From Streptomyces sp. Sge12 (GTDB lineage: Bacteria > Actinomycetota > Actinomycetes > Streptomycetales > Streptomycetaceae): a stretch of DNA of 64,000 nucleotides. Positions 34,677 through 43,455 of the stretch are shown in pieces. The notes below the pieces were generated by a model. The model was not told where the DNA came from, did not search any database, and saw nothing but the letters and a program-made list of their open reading frames with translations. The stretch covers positions 4,359,501 through 4,423,500 of the forward strand of contig NZ_CP020555.1 of the NCBI RefSeq assembly GCF_002080455.1, in the 5' to 3' direction. The translations under genes were made by a program, and so were the position numbers. Every line of letters begins with the position of its first letter. The first letter of the stretch is position 1.

Positions 34677-36425
34677 ATGGAGACCGAGTCGGAGCCGTAC
34701 GTCCGTCTTGCGACCCTGCGGCAGCTGCACCGGGTGGTGGCCGAGCTCAATACGGCCAGGAGCCTGGCGGACACTCTGCAGACCGTCGTGGACGGCATCG
34801 TCGTGGGCCTCGGCTACGAACTCGCCTGTGTCAACCTCGTTCGCCCGGACGGTGATCTCGTCGTCGCCGCGTTCGCCGGCGACCCCGCCGCGGAGGCCCT
34901 CATCACCGGCCGGGTCGGCTCCCGCGCATCCTGGGAACGCCGCCTGACGATGGGTGAGAACTGGGACGGACTCAGATTCATCCCGCACACCGAGGGCTGG
35001 GTCCTCATGGAGGACGACGTCCCCCAGTGGCACACCGACGGCCCCGATCCGCGCTTCGAGGACGAGTGGCACCCCGAGGACCGGCTCTACGCCCCCATGT
35101 ATGCGTCCGGCGGGGAACTTCTGGGTGTCATTTCGGTGGACAGACCGCGCAACGGCCGCCGGCCCGGCGCCTGGGGCCGTGAAGCGCTCCAGATGTACGC
35201 CTTCCAGGCGGCGATTGCGATCAGCAATGCCAGGCTCCGCGCGAACATGCAGCGCGCCCTCGTCCGGCTGGAGCGCGAGCAGCAGGCGCTGCGGGCCAGT
35301 GAAGAGTCGTTCCGCCAGGCCTTCGAGTACGCGCCCAGCGGCATGGCGATCGCCGAGATGGGCGGGGACCAGCACGGTCGGCTGCTGCGGACCAATGACG
35401 CGCTGTGCCGGCTGCTCGGCAGGCCCGCCTCCGTGCTGCGCCGCTACTCCTTCTCCGACCTGGTCCACCCCGAGGACATCGGGACGCTGCTGCGGACCTC
35501 CGCCGAGGGCGGCCGCGCCGAGCTGCGCCTGGGCCGCCGCGACGGCACGTATGTATGGGTCTCGCTGCGCAACTCCGTCGTCGCCGACGCCGCCGACGGG
35601 CCGCGGTTCCTGCTCACGCACGTCGAGGACATCGAGGAGCGCAAGCGGCACGAGCTCCAGCTCGCCCACCGCGCCAGTCACGACTCGCTGACCGGCCTGC
35701 CCAACAGCGCCGAGCTGCGGGCCCGGCTCGGCGCGCGGCTGTGCCGCAGGCCACAGTCCGTACGGGCCACCGCGGTCGAGGCGCTGGACGCGGCCTTCGA
35801 GGGGCGCGACGCCTACGAGGGCCACACGGGGCACGTGGGGCACGACGGGCTCCCGGTGGGGGCGGAGGCGGGTGGTGCCGGTGAGCACGGGTTTCACCCC
35901 GACGGCCCCGACCGCTTTCCCGGGGCCGACCCCTTCGAGTTCCCCGGGGCGCCGCCCGCCCCGTCGGACGGGCCGTACGACCACCACGTGCACACGGTGG
36001 CGCCCGCCACCGACATCGACGACGGCACGAAGGGGCTCGCGGTCCTCTTCTGCGATCTCGACGGGTTCAAGTCGATCAACGACCGGTTCGGGCACCACAC
36101 GGGCGACGCGGTCCTGATCGAGGTCGCCCGGCGGCTGACGACCGGCGTCAGGGACGGTGACACCGTCGCCCGGCTGGGTGGTGATGAATTCGTCGTTCTC
36201 GCGGACGGCCTGGGCGCGGCGGACGCCGCCGACCTCGCGGTCCGGCTGCGCAACGCGATCATCCCGCCGATCAGGGTCGACGGCCGTGCGGTGCGGGTCG
36301 GAGCCAGTTTCGGCATCGGCTGGGCGAGCTGCGGGATGTCCGCGGACGAGGTGCTGCGCTCCGCCGACCAACGGATGTATATCGAGAAAAGGTCCCGGTC
36401 GAAGGCCCATCGCAGGGCCGGCTGA
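34677..36425 (+). CDS. cdgB: Diguanylate cyclase CdgB (GAF-PAS-GGDEF)
   Basis: A 582-residue c-di-GMP synthase. GAF domain spans about 20-175, a coiled coil (MQRALVRLEREQQALRASEE) leads into PAS about 205-320, then GGDEF to the C-terminus. The active site is RLGGDEFVVLAD with GGDEF at 501-505, and the allosteric I-site RDGD lies five residues upstream. An unusual His/Gly/Pro-rich insertion of about 90 residues sits between HDSLTGLPN and the first core strand LAVLFCDLDGFK. c-di-GMP drives BldD dimerisation and holds Streptomyces in vegetative growth. The ATG at 34677 follows GGGGAGAG. Another ATG at 34632 is possible. Confidence 0.92.
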   Translation: METESEPYVRLATLRQLHRVVAELNTARSLADTLQTVVDGIVVGLGYELACVNLVRPDGDLVVAAFAGDPAAEALITGRVGSRASWERRLTMGENWDGLRFIPHTEGWVLMEDDVPQWHTDGPDPRFEDEWHPEDRLYAPMYASGGELLGVISVDRPRNGRRPGAWGREALQMYAFQAAIAISNARLRANMQRALVRLEREQQALRASEESFRQAFEYAPSGMAIAEMGGDQHGRLLRTNDALCRLLGRPASVLRRYSFSDLVHPEDIGTLLRTSAEGGRAELRLGRRDGTYVWVSLRNSVVADAADGPRFLLTHVEDIEERKRHELQLAHRASHDSLTGLPNSAELRARLGARLCRRPQSVRATAVEALDAAFEGRDAYEGHTGHVGHDGLPVGAEAGGAGEHGFHPDGPDRFPGADPFEFPGAPPAPSDGPYDHHVHTVAPATDIDDGTKGLAVLFCDLDGFKSINDRFGHHTGDAVLIEVARRLTTGVRDGDTVARLGGDEFVVLADGLGAADAADLAVRLRNAIIPPIRVDGRAVRVGASFGIGWASCGMSADEVLRSADQRMYIEKRSRSKAHRRAG

Positions 36426-36493
36426 GGCGGTCTGCCGCTCGTGGGTGCACGTGTTCGGGGTAGGCTCCCGGGGGTCGAAAGGAGTGACCTGCG

Positions 36494-37513
36494 ATGACGA
36501 CGCCCGCGAACAACGGCCCGCACGGTGGGGCGAACAAGCCCGAGGACGACGATCCGTTCGGGTATCTCTACGCGGACGGCCAGGCTGCCGGAGCCACACC
36601 GCCAGGTCAGGGCGGCGCATACGGCTACCCGGGACCCGCGGCGGGTGGTCCTTCCGGCGCGCAGCCCGGAGTTCCCCGCACCTCGCACCACCAGGTGCGG
36701 ACGGTCGGCGAGCGCCGCAACGGCGGCCAGCGCGGCCAGGTGCCCGCGCAGCAGCCCCCCGCGTACCCGCAGTACCAGGCCCCCGAAGCGCTCCAGGCGG
36801 GCGGCTACGGCGTCCCGCAGCAGGCGCAGCCCCCGCAGCACCCGACCCAGACGGTCCCCCAGCCGGGCGGTCACGGTCATGGTCACGGCGGTGGCGGTGG
36901 CTCCAGCCGCCGGGGTCTGCTGATCGCAGCGGTCGCGGTGGTCGCCGTGGTCGTGATCGGCATCGTCGCGGCGTTGCAGTTCGGCGACGAGGACAAGGGC
37001 AAGGACAACGCGTCCCCGACGGGCGGCCAGCAGTCGGCGGCCCCCCAGAAGTCCTCCAGCCCGGCCCCGAGCGAGAAGCCGTCGCAGGCCCCGCTGCCGA
37101 AGGCCGACTTCGCCGGCAGCGGCATGTCCCTCACGGGCGGTGCGGTGCTGCAGAACACGGTGCCGGGCGCGAAGAGCGAGGGCGGCCAGTACGTGGGCGG
37201 CCTCAACGCGCAGGGCGCGGCGGCCACCTGGTCGCTGGACGTCCCCAAGGCGGGCAAGTACAAGCTGAAGATGACCTACGGGGTGCCGGGCAAGGACGCC
37301 AACACCACGCTGACCATCAACGGCGAGGCGCAGACCCGGCCGGTCAACATGGCGAACTTCTCGAAGGCCGCCGCGGGCGACTGGGCCAAGGGCTGGACCA
37401 ACACCTACTCGCTGGTGGAGCTCAAGCAGGGCGCCAACACGATCAAGATCTCGTGCGAGGCGGGCAACCAGTGCGATGTCGTCCTCGACCAGCTCTGGCT
37501 GGAGCAGGGCTGA
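36494..37513 (+). CDS. Membrane-anchored protein with C-terminal carbohydrate-binding-like domain
   Basis: 339 residues. A Gly/Pro/Gln-rich cytoplasmic N-terminus of about 135 residues ends in HGHGHGGGGGSSRRG. One transmembrane helix follows (about 142-163, LLIAAVAVVAVVVIGIVAAL), then a Ser/Pro linker. A beta-sandwich of about 130 residues resembles CBM6/35-type modules (WSLDVPKAGKYKLKMTYGV, ANTIKISCEAG). The topology is cytoplasm-in, module outside. It lies 68 bp after cdgB with its own AAAGGAG, so co-transcription is possible. Function is unknown. Confidence 0.75.
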   Translation: MTTPANNGPHGGANKPEDDDPFGYLYADGQAAGATPPGQGGAYGYPGPAAGGPSGAQPGVPRTSHHQVRTVGERRNGGQRGQVPAQQPPAYPQYQAPEALQAGGYGVPQQAQPPQHPTQTVPQPGGHGHGHGGGGGSSRRGLLIAAVAVVAVVVIGIVAALQFGDEDKGKDNASPTGGQQSAAPQKSSSPAPSEKPSQAPLPKADFAGSGMSLTGGAVLQNTVPGAKSEGGQYVGGLNAQGAAATWSLDVPKAGKYKLKMTYGVPGKDANTTLTINGEAQTRPVNMANFSKAAAGDWAKGWTNTYSLVELKQGANTIKISCEAGNQCDVVLDQLWLEQG

Positions 37514-37544
37514 TCCGCCCCGCGCCCCCGTCGGCCGGCCCGGG

Positions 37545-38462
37545 CTAGGCCGTCGTGATCTTCACCGACCCCCGTACCTCCTCGTAGGTGCGGGGGTCGA
37601 ATGCTCCCGCCACCGGGGCCAGGACCGTGGCCGCCGAGAGGGCGACCGCGCGGGTGAGGCGGGCGGGCCAGTCCAGGCCCTCGGCCACCGCCGACAGCAG
37701 GCCCGCGACCGCGGAGTCGCCGGCTCCGGTGGGGTTGCCGGCGAGCGGGCGCGGCGGGGCCGCCTGCCAGGTGCCCTCGGCGGTGGCGGCCAGCAGGCCG
37801 TCCGGGCCGAGGGAGGTGACCACCGCGTGGGCGCCGCGGCGGCGGGCGTCGCGGGTGGCGGGGAGCGGGTCGCGGGATCCGGTGAGCTCGGCCAGTTCGG
37901 CGGCGTTCGGCTTGATGATCTCGGGGCGGGCGGCGACCCCGCGGCGCAGGGCCTCGCCGCTGGTGTCCAGGAGGACGGGTACCCCGGCGGCGCGGGCCGA
38001 GCGCACGAGCAGCGCGTACGCGCCCACGGGCACGCCCGGCGGGAGGCTGCCGCACAGGGCCACGGCGCGGGCGCCGTGGACGAGGTCCTCGTAGTGCGCG
38101 AGGAAGCGCGACCACTCGGCGGCCGTGATCAGCGGGCCCGGCTCGTTGAACTGGGTGGTGTCGCCGGAGGCGGCGTCGGCCACGGCCACGGTGCGTCGGG
38201 TGGTGCCGGCGCAGGGCACCAGGGCGTCGACCACTCCGGGGGACTGGGCGAGCAGTGCGCGGACGACGGAGCCGACCGGGCCGCCGGCGAAGCCCGTCGC
38301 GGTCACCTCGTGGCCGAGGGCGGCCAGGACGTGGGCGACGTTGATCCCCTTGCCGCCGGGGCGTTCGGCGACGGCGGAGACCCGGTGCGTGGCGTGCGGA
38401 AGCAGCCGCGGCACCTGGTACGTGACGTCGAGCGCGGTGTTGAGCGTCACGGTAAGGATCAT
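37545..38462 (-). CDS. PfkB-type sugar kinase (1-phosphofructokinase/LacC-like)
   Basis: A 305-residue ribokinase-superfamily kinase. The N-terminal VTLNTALDVTY and substrate loop AERPGGKGINVAHVLA match hexose-phosphate kinases of the FruK/LacC group. The C-terminal signature with the catalytic Asp is PLAGNPTGAGDSAVAGLL. A fructose-1-phosphate or tagatose/GlcNAc-related substrate is plausible given nearby nagKA, but a terminator separates it from nagA. ATG 38462 follows CGGGAG. The upstream in-frame extension is not needed for the fold. Confidence 0.85.
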   Translation of the reverse strand: MILTVTLNTALDVTYQVPRLLPHATHRVSAVAERPGGKGINVAHVLAALGHEVTATGFAGGPVGSVVRALLAQSPGVVDALVPCAGTTRRTVAVADAASGDTTQFNEPGPLITAAEWSRFLAHYEDLVHGARAVALCGSLPPGVPVGAYALLVRSARAAGVPVLLDTSGEALRRGVAARPEIIKPNAAELAELTGSRDPLPATRDARRRGAHAVVTSLGPDGLLAATAEGTWQAAPPRPLAGNPTGAGDSAVAGLLSAVAEGLDWPARLTRAVALSAATVLAPVAGAFDPRTYEEVRGSVKITTA

Positions 38463-38508
38463 GGGCACTCCCGGGTCTGTTGCTGCCGGGATCATGCCAA
38501 ACACAAGG

Positions 38509-38535
38509 CGGTCGGCCCAGTCCTCGGGCCGACCG
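38509..38535 (-). terminator. nagKA operon terminator
   Basis: CGGTCGGCCC pairs perfectly with GGGCCGACCG across seven bases, 28 bp after the nagA stop. On the opposite strand it is followed by TTTT. Confidence 0.82.
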
Positions 38536-38562
38536 TTTTCCCTGCGTACAGCCGCTTGGCCG

Positions 38563-39726
38563 TCAGATCGCCGGTCCTGCGGGCGGGCTGACGATCCATT
38601 CGCCGCGCCGCATGACGCCCTTGACGTCGAATGCGGCGTCCAGGACGACGAGGTCCGCGTACTTGCCGGGCTCCAGCGAGCCGATCTCGTCGTAGAGGCC
38701 GATCAGCTTGGCCGGGTTGGCGGAGATCGCCTGGACCACGGACTCCACCGGCAGGTTGTCGAGGGTCACCGAGCGCTTGAAGGCGGTGTCCAGGGTCAGC
38801 GTCGAGCCGGCGATCGAGCCGCCCTCCACGAGCCGGGCCACGCCGTGCTTGACCTCGACCTCCAGCGGGCCGAGGTGGTAGGTCCCGTCGCCGAAGCCGG
38901 CCGCGTCCATCGCGTCGGTGATCAGCGCCACACGGTGCGCGCCCGCGTGGTGGAAGGCCAGTTCCAGGGCCGCCGGGTGCAGGTGGGTGCCGTCGTTGAT
39001 CAGCTCGACGGTGATCCGCTCGTCCTCCAGCAGCGCGGCGATCGGGCCGGGCTCGCGGTGGGCGAGGGGCGGCATCGCGTTGAAGAGGTGGGTGGCCACC
39101 GTCGCGCCCGCGTCGATGGCGGCGCGGGTCTGCTCGTAGGTGGCGTCCGTGTGGCCGATCGCGGCGATGACCCCGTGCTCGGCGAGCAGCCGGACGGAGT
39201 CCAGGCCGCCCGGCAGTTCGGTGGCGAGGGTGAACATGCGGGCGGCGCCGTGCGCGGCGTCGATCAGCTTGCGGACCTCGGCCGGGTCGGGGTCGCGGAG
39301 CAGGTCCTCCTTGTGCGCGCCCTTGCGGCAGGGGTTGATGAAGGGCCCCTCGAAGTGGATGCCGGCGATCTCGCCCGCTTGCGTCAGTTCGGCGAGCAGG
39401 GCGGCGCGGCGGGCCAGTTCGTCGAGGTCCCCGGTGACGGTGGAGGCGACGAGGGTGGTGGTGCCGTGCTCGCGGTGGGTGCGGACGCCCTTGAGGACGT
39501 CCTCGGCGGTGCCGGAGGTGAAGGAGGCGCCGCCGCCCCCGTGGTTGTGCATGTCGACGAAGCCCGGGACGATCCAGTGCCCGGACAGGTCGACGGTGGT
39601 GGTGGCGTCGTGGGCGCTGCCCGCGATGCGGTCGCCGTCGACGATGACCCGGCCGCCCGCCACCGTGCCGGTGGGCAGCACCACCCTGGCGCCCGAAAGA
39701 ACAGTGCTGTGTGCGCTTCCGGACAT
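38563..39726 (-). CDS. nagA: N-acetylglucosamine-6-phosphate deacetylase
   Basis: A 387-residue amidohydrolase that turns GlcNAc-6-P into GlcN-6-P. The metal motif is GFVDMHNHGGGG, the active-site Glu is in GIHFEGPFINP, metal/catalytic residues are in AAIGHTDATYEQT, and the catalytic Asp is in ALITDAMDAAG. It overlaps nagK by 4 nt (ATGA), so the two are coupled. GlcN-6-P, its product, is the DasR effector in S. coelicolor, which links this gene to the dre-like sites upstream of nagK. Confidence 0.95.
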   Translation of the reverse strand: MSGSAHSTVLSGARVVLPTGTVAGGRVIVDGDRIAGSAHDATTTVDLSGHWIVPGFVDMHNHGGGGASFTSGTAEDVLKGVRTHREHGTTTLVASTVTGDLDELARRAALLAELTQAGEIAGIHFEGPFINPCRKGAHKEDLLRDPDPAEVRKLIDAAHGAARMFTLATELPGGLDSVRLLAEHGVIAAIGHTDATYEQTRAAIDAGATVATHLFNAMPPLAHREPGPIAALLEDERITVELINDGTHLHPAALELAFHHAGAHRVALITDAMDAAGFGDGTYHLGPLEVEVKHGVARLVEGGSIAGSTLTLDTAFKRSVTLDNLPVESVVQAISANPAKLIGLYDEIGSLEPGKYADLVVLDAAFDVKGVMRRGEWIVSPPAGPAI

Positions 39727-40667
39727 CAGGCCGGTACCTCCGTGGCGAGTAGGTCCCAGGCGAGCAGCCCTGCGCCCAGGCATCCGGCGGTGTCCCCGAG
39801 GGCCGCCGGCACGATGTGGGGGAGCCGCTGGAACGTCACGCGCTCCTCCACGGCCGTCCGTAGTGGTGTGAACAAGGTTTCCCCCGCCTCCGCCAGCCCG
39901 CCACCGATGATCAGCGTGCGCGGGTCCAGCAGGGTGATCGCGGTGACCAGGCCGTCGGCGAGGGCGCCGACGGCGGCCAGCCACACCTCCCGGGCGCGCG
40001 CGTCGCCGGACTCGACGGCCTTGGCGCAGTCCGCCGCGTCGGCCTCGGGGTCGCCGGAGGCGGCCGCCCAGGCGCGGCTGACGGCCGCGGCGGAGGCGAG
40101 GGTCTCCAGGCAGCCGTGCTGGCCGCAGCCGCAGGCGGGGCCGCCGGGGCGCACCACGATGTGCCCGATCTCGCCCGCGTAGCCGTGGGCGCCGGCCTCG
40201 ATGCGGCCGGCGATGCCGATGGCTCCGGCGATGCCGGTGCCCAGCGGGACGAAGAGGAAGCGGTCGGCGCCCCGGCCGGCGCCGATGCGGCCCTCCGCGA
40301 GTCCGCCCGTGCGCACGTCGTGGCCGAGGGCCACCGGGATGCCGCCGAGGCGTCTGCTGAGCAGGGTCCGCATCGGTACGTCCCGCCAGCCGAGGTTCGC
40401 CGCGTAGACGGCGATCCCGTGCTCGGAGTCGACGATGCCGGGGACGGCGACGCCGGCGGCCGACGCGGGCCGCCCGAAGCGGTCCCGGCCGGTGTCGAGC
40501 AGCTCGGCGGCGAAGTCCTGGATCGTCTCGACGACGGCGTCGGGGCCCCGGTCGCGGCCGGTGGCGCGGCGCGCTTCGTGGAGCAGGGTGCCGTCCTCGG
40601 CGACGAGGGCGGCCTTCATCCCGGTGCCGCCCACATCGAGGGCGATGACGTGTTTCACGGGTTTCAC
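39726..40667 (-). CDS. nagK: ROK-family N-acetylglucosamine kinase
   Basis: 313 residues. The ATP-binding motif is ALDVGGTGMKAALVAEDG, the catalytic Asp lies in ALGHDVRTG, and the ROK zinc motif is PACGCGQHGCLETLAS with three Cys plus His. Phosphorylates free GlcNAc (for example, from imported chitin products) to GlcNAc-6-P for NagA. The GTG at 40667 is used, and another GTG nine bases on is possible. A dre-like operator lies 28-43 bp upstream, within the promoter zone. Confidence 0.93.
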   Translation of the reverse strand: MKPVKHVIALDVGGTGMKAALVAEDGTLLHEARRATGRDRGPDAVVETIQDFAAELLDTGRDRFGRPASAAGVAVPGIVDSEHGIAVYAANLGWRDVPMRTLLSRRLGGIPVALGHDVRTGGLAEGRIGAGRGADRFLFVPLGTGIAGAIGIAGRIEAGAHGYAGEIGHIVVRPGGPACGCGQHGCLETLASAAAVSRAWAAASGDPEADAADCAKAVESGDARAREVWLAAVGALADGLVTAITLLDPRTLIIGGGLAEAGETLFTPLRTAVEERVTFQRLPHIVPAALGDTAGCLGAGLLAWDLLATEVPA

Positions 40668-40694
40668 AGAGACAGTCTCGCGTGCTCGGCGGGG

Positions 40695-40710
40695 AAAGGT
40701 CTAGTCCATT
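40695..40710. promoter_or_regulatory. dre-like site 1, nagK side
   Basis: On the minus strand AATGGACTAGACCTTT, keeping the dre core and centred about 35 bp upstream of nagK. It differs at two positions from the msiK site. Confidence 0.8.
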
Positions 40711-40780
40711 GAGGGGGATTGTTGAGTGGCCATACAAAATCGGGACCCCGGTCGGGAGCCCGATGTGGACGAGCCGCCAA

Positions 40781-40796
40781 AGTGGTGTAGACCTTA
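40781..40796. promoter_or_regulatory. dre-like site 2, binding-protein side
   Basis: AGTGGTGTAGACCTTA, 12 of 16 matches to AGTGGTCTAGACCACT, 39 bp upstream of the solute-binding lipoprotein start. Confidence 0.7.
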
Positions 40797-40834
40797 CGTG
40801 GATCGTACGTACAACAAGGGGTGGATGGAGAACT

Positions 40835-42133
40835 GTGAACGGCCGTTACCTGAGCCTGGCCGCGTCCGGCGCCGCACTGTGCCTGACAGCCGTGACGCTG
40901 ACGGGCTGCGGAGCCGTCGGAGGACTCACCGGAGACAACGAGGTGACCCTGCGGGTCGTGGCGGCCGACTACGGGGACAATCCGCAGAACTCCTCGCAGG
41001 CCTACTGGAAGGACCTCGCCGCGGGCTTCGAGCAGGCCAACCCGGGCACCAAGGTCGAGGTCAGCGTCTACTCCTGGTCCGAGGTCGACGCCAAGGTCGC
41101 CGAGATGGTCAAGGCCGGCAAGGCCCCCGACATAGCCCAGATCGGCGCCTACGCCGACTACGCGGCCGCCGACAAGCTGTACTCGACGGCCGAGCTGCTC
41201 TCCGTGAAGACCGAGGCCGACTTCCTGGGCCCGCTCGCGGACGCCGGCAAGGTCAAGCAGGTCCAGTACGGGATGCCCTTCGTGGCCAGTACCCGGCTGC
41301 TCTTCTACAACGAGAAGCTGCTGGCCGACGCCGGAGTGATCGGCAAGGACGCCAAGGGCTGGCAGCCGAAGAGCTGGGCGGACCTGGAGGCGGCCGCCAA
41401 GAAGCTCAAGGCCGCGGGCGTGCCCACCCCCTTCGCGCTGCCGCTGGGCCGCGAGGAGGCGCAGGCCGAGACGATGATGTGGATGCTCGCGGGCGGTGGC
41501 GGCTACACCGACAACGAGGAGCAGTACTCCATCGACTCCGCCGACAACGTCAAGGCGCTGGAGTTCCTGCGGGACAAGATGGTCGGCCAGGGCCTGACCG
41601 GCCCCGTCGAGCCCGGCAAGCTGGACCGGCAGGCCGCCTTCGAAGGCTTCACCAAGGGCGAGGTCGGCATGCTCAACGGGCACCCGACGCTGCTCAAGCA
41701 GGCCGAGGCCAAGGGTGTGAAGTTCGGCATGGTGCCGCTGCCGACCGCCACCGGCTCCGAGGAGCCCGCCATGGGCGTCGCGGACTGGATCATGGCCTTC
41801 AAGACCGGCCACCGCGAGCAGTCCGGCAAGTTCCTGGACTTCCTGTACCAGCCGAAGAACGTGACGGCCTTCACCGACAAGTACGACCTGCTGCCCGCCA
41901 CCACCAGCGGCTACCAGGCCAAGCAGACCGCGACCGCCGGCAACGCCCCGCAGCTGAAGCCCTTCCTGACGGCCCTGCCCGGCTCGCGGCTCTACCCGGT
42001 CGGCAAGAAGTCCTGGGCCGGCGTCAGCGAGGACATCAAGCAGAACATCGGCAAGACCGTCCAGCCGGGCGGACAGCCGGCGAAGGTCCTCGAGGACATC
42101 GCGACGGCCGCCCGCGCGGCGGACCCGCGCTGA
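40835..42133 (+). CDS. Extracellular sugar-binding lipoprotein (ABC importer)
   Basis: A 432-residue family 1 solute-binding protein with lipobox TLTGC (C25). The bilobed sugar-binding fold is visible in KVEVSVYSWSEVDAKV, GMPFVASTRLLFYNEKLL and AGGGGYTDNEEQ. It is divergent from nagKA with two dre-like sites in the 167-bp gap, so a GlcNAc or chito-oligosaccharide ligand is likely. No permease genes follow. It must use permeases encoded elsewhere, with MsiK as the probable ATPase. GGATGGAG precedes the GTG. Confidence 0.88.
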   Translation: MNGRYLSLAASGAALCLTAVTLTGCGAVGGLTGDNEVTLRVVAADYGDNPQNSSQAYWKDLAAGFEQANPGTKVEVSVYSWSEVDAKVAEMVKAGKAPDIAQIGAYADYAAADKLYSTAELLSVKTEADFLGPLADAGKVKQVQYGMPFVASTRLLFYNEKLLADAGVIGKDAKGWQPKSWADLEAAAKKLKAAGVPTPFALPLGREEAQAETMMWMLAGGGGYTDNEEQYSIDSADNVKALEFLRDKMVGQGLTGPVEPGKLDRQAAFEGFTKGEVGMLNGHPTLLKQAEAKGVKFGMVPLPTATGSEEPAMGVADWIMAFKTGHREQSGKFLDFLYQPKNVTAFTDKYDLLPATTSGYQAKQTATAGNAPQLKPFLTALPGSRLYPVGKKSWAGVSEDIKQNIGKTVQPGGQPAKVLEDIATAARAADPR

Positions 42134-42180
42134 GCAGTGGCGCCGCGCCGGGTGTCAGACGGCGGCGTTAATCTGGCGGT

Positions 42181-42417
42181 ATGACGGACGAGGGGCAGCT
42201 GACGGCCACCGAGGCCGCGGTGCTCGCGTACGAGTCACGCACCTGGCCCGGGCCCGGAGCCAAGGAGCGGGCCATCCGCGAAGGACTGGGGATGGCCCCC
42301 GTCCGCTACTACCAGCTGCTCAACGCGCTCATGGACGATCCGCGGGCGCTGGCCCACGCCCCGGGCACCGTCAACCGGCTGCGCAGGATCCGCGAGGCCC
42401 AGCGAGCCCGGCGATAG
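42181..42417 (+). CDS. DUF3263 small protein
   Basis: 78 residues with LTATEAAVLAYESRTWPGPG, GAKERAIREGLGMAPVRYYQ and LLNALMDDPRAL, the DUF3263 pattern. It resembles a small helix-turn-helix protein. Function is unknown. TAATCT (42169-42174) ends 6 nt before the ATG and no Shine-Dalgarno is present, so the mRNA is probably leaderless. Confidence 0.85.
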   Translation: MTDEGQLTATEAAVLAYESRTWPGPGAKERAIREGLGMAPVRYYQLLNALMDDPRALAHAPGTVNRLRRIREAQRARR

Positions 42418-42456
42418 CCGTAGCCGTCGCACCGCTGGGCCGTTAGGGTCGTGCTT

Positions 42457-43305
42457 ATGGGGAGCCATCCGCACGATCTGCCGATGCCCGTCACCGCAGC
42501 CGGACGCGAGGGACTCGAAGCCCTCCTCCGCGCGCCTCGCCGGTCCGTGGTCGCCCTGGACTTCGACGGCACCCTCGCCGACATCGTCCCGGACCCGGAC
42601 CAGGCCCGGGCCCACCCGGGAGCCGTCCCGGCCCTGTCCGCACTCGCCCCCGAGGTCGACTCGGTGGCCGTGATCACCGGCCGCCCGGCCGGCGTCGCCG
42701 TCCGCTACGGCGGCTTCGCCGGGGTACCCGGACTGGAACACATGGTCGTCCTCGGCCACTACGGGGCCGAACGCTGGGACGCCGTCAGCGGCATCGTCCA
42801 CGCCCCCGCCGAGCACCCCGGGGTGGCGGCGGTCCGGGCCGAGCTGCCGGGGTTCCTGGACTCGATCGGCGCCTGGCGCGGCACCTGGATCGAGGAGAAG
42901 GGCCGGGCCCTGGCCGTCCACACCCGCCGGGCGGAGAACCCGGCGGCGGCGTTCGCGGCGCTGCGGGAGCCGCTGGCCGAGCTGGCGGCGCGGCACGGGC
43001 TGATGGTCGAACCGGGGCGCGCGGTGCTGGAGCTGCGGCCGCCGGGCATGGACAAGGGCGTCGCCCTGACGGAGTTCCTGGCGGAGCGGGACGCGGGGGC
43101 GGTGCTGTACGCGGGCGACGACCTGGGTGACCTCGCCGCCTACGCGGCCGTGGAGAAGGGCCGTACGGACGGGCTGCCGGGGGTGCTGGTGTGCAGTGGC
43201 TCCGCGGAGGTGCCGGAGCTGGCCTCCCGCGCCGACCTCGTCCTCCCGGGTCCGGGCTCGGTGGCCGGCTTCCTGGCCGCCCTGGCCGAAGCCATCCGCC
43301 GCTGA
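42457..43305 (+). CDS. otsB: Trehalose-6-phosphate phosphatase
   Basis: A 282-residue HAD phosphatase releasing trehalose. Motif 1 is VALDFDGTLAD with D35 (nucleophile) and D37, motif 2 is AVITGRPAG, the motif 3 Lys lies in the GMDKGVAL region, and motif 4 is LYAGDDLGDLAAY. It pairs with the convergent otsA next door. TAGGGT (42444-42449) ends 7 nt before the ATG, so the mRNA is probably leaderless. An inverted pair of dispersed repeats separates it from otsA and may end both transcripts. Confidence 0.92.
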   Translation: MGSHPHDLPMPVTAAGREGLEALLRAPRRSVVALDFDGTLADIVPDPDQARAHPGAVPALSALAPEVDSVAVITGRPAGVAVRYGGFAGVPGLEHMVVLGHYGAERWDAVSGIVHAPAEHPGVAAVRAELPGFLDSIGAWRGTWIEEKGRALAVHTRRAENPAAAFAALREPLAELAARHGLMVEPGRAVLELRPPGMDKGVALTEFLAERDAGAVLYAGDDLGDLAAYAAVEKGRTDGLPGVLVCSGSAEVPELASRADLVLPGPGSVAGFLAALAEAIRR

Positions 43306-43318
43306 GCCTCCGCCGCCG

Positions 43319-43370
43319 GGGGCTCTGCCCCCGGACCCCCGCGCCTCAAACGCCGGCGAGGCTGGATTTG
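43319..43370 (+). repeat. Dispersed palindromic repeat, copy D
   Basis: GGGGCTCTGCCCCCGGACCC then GCGCCTCAAACGCCGGCGAG. It lies between convergent otsB and otsA. Confidence 0.88.
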
Positions 43371-43390
43371 ACCGGTGCCGCCGGAAAGTT

Positions 43391-43437
43391 CAGCCCCTCC
43401 GGCGTTCGAGGAGCGGGGTCCGGGGCAGCGCCCCGGC
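43391..43437 (-). repeat. Dispersed palindromic repeat, copy E (inverted to D)
   Basis: Opposite-strand copy with CTCCGGCGTTCGAGGAGCGG then GGTCCGGGGCAGCGCCCCGG. D/E form a head-to-head pair like A/B. Confidence 0.88.
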
Positions 43438-43455
43438 AACGGCGCCGCAGGGTGG

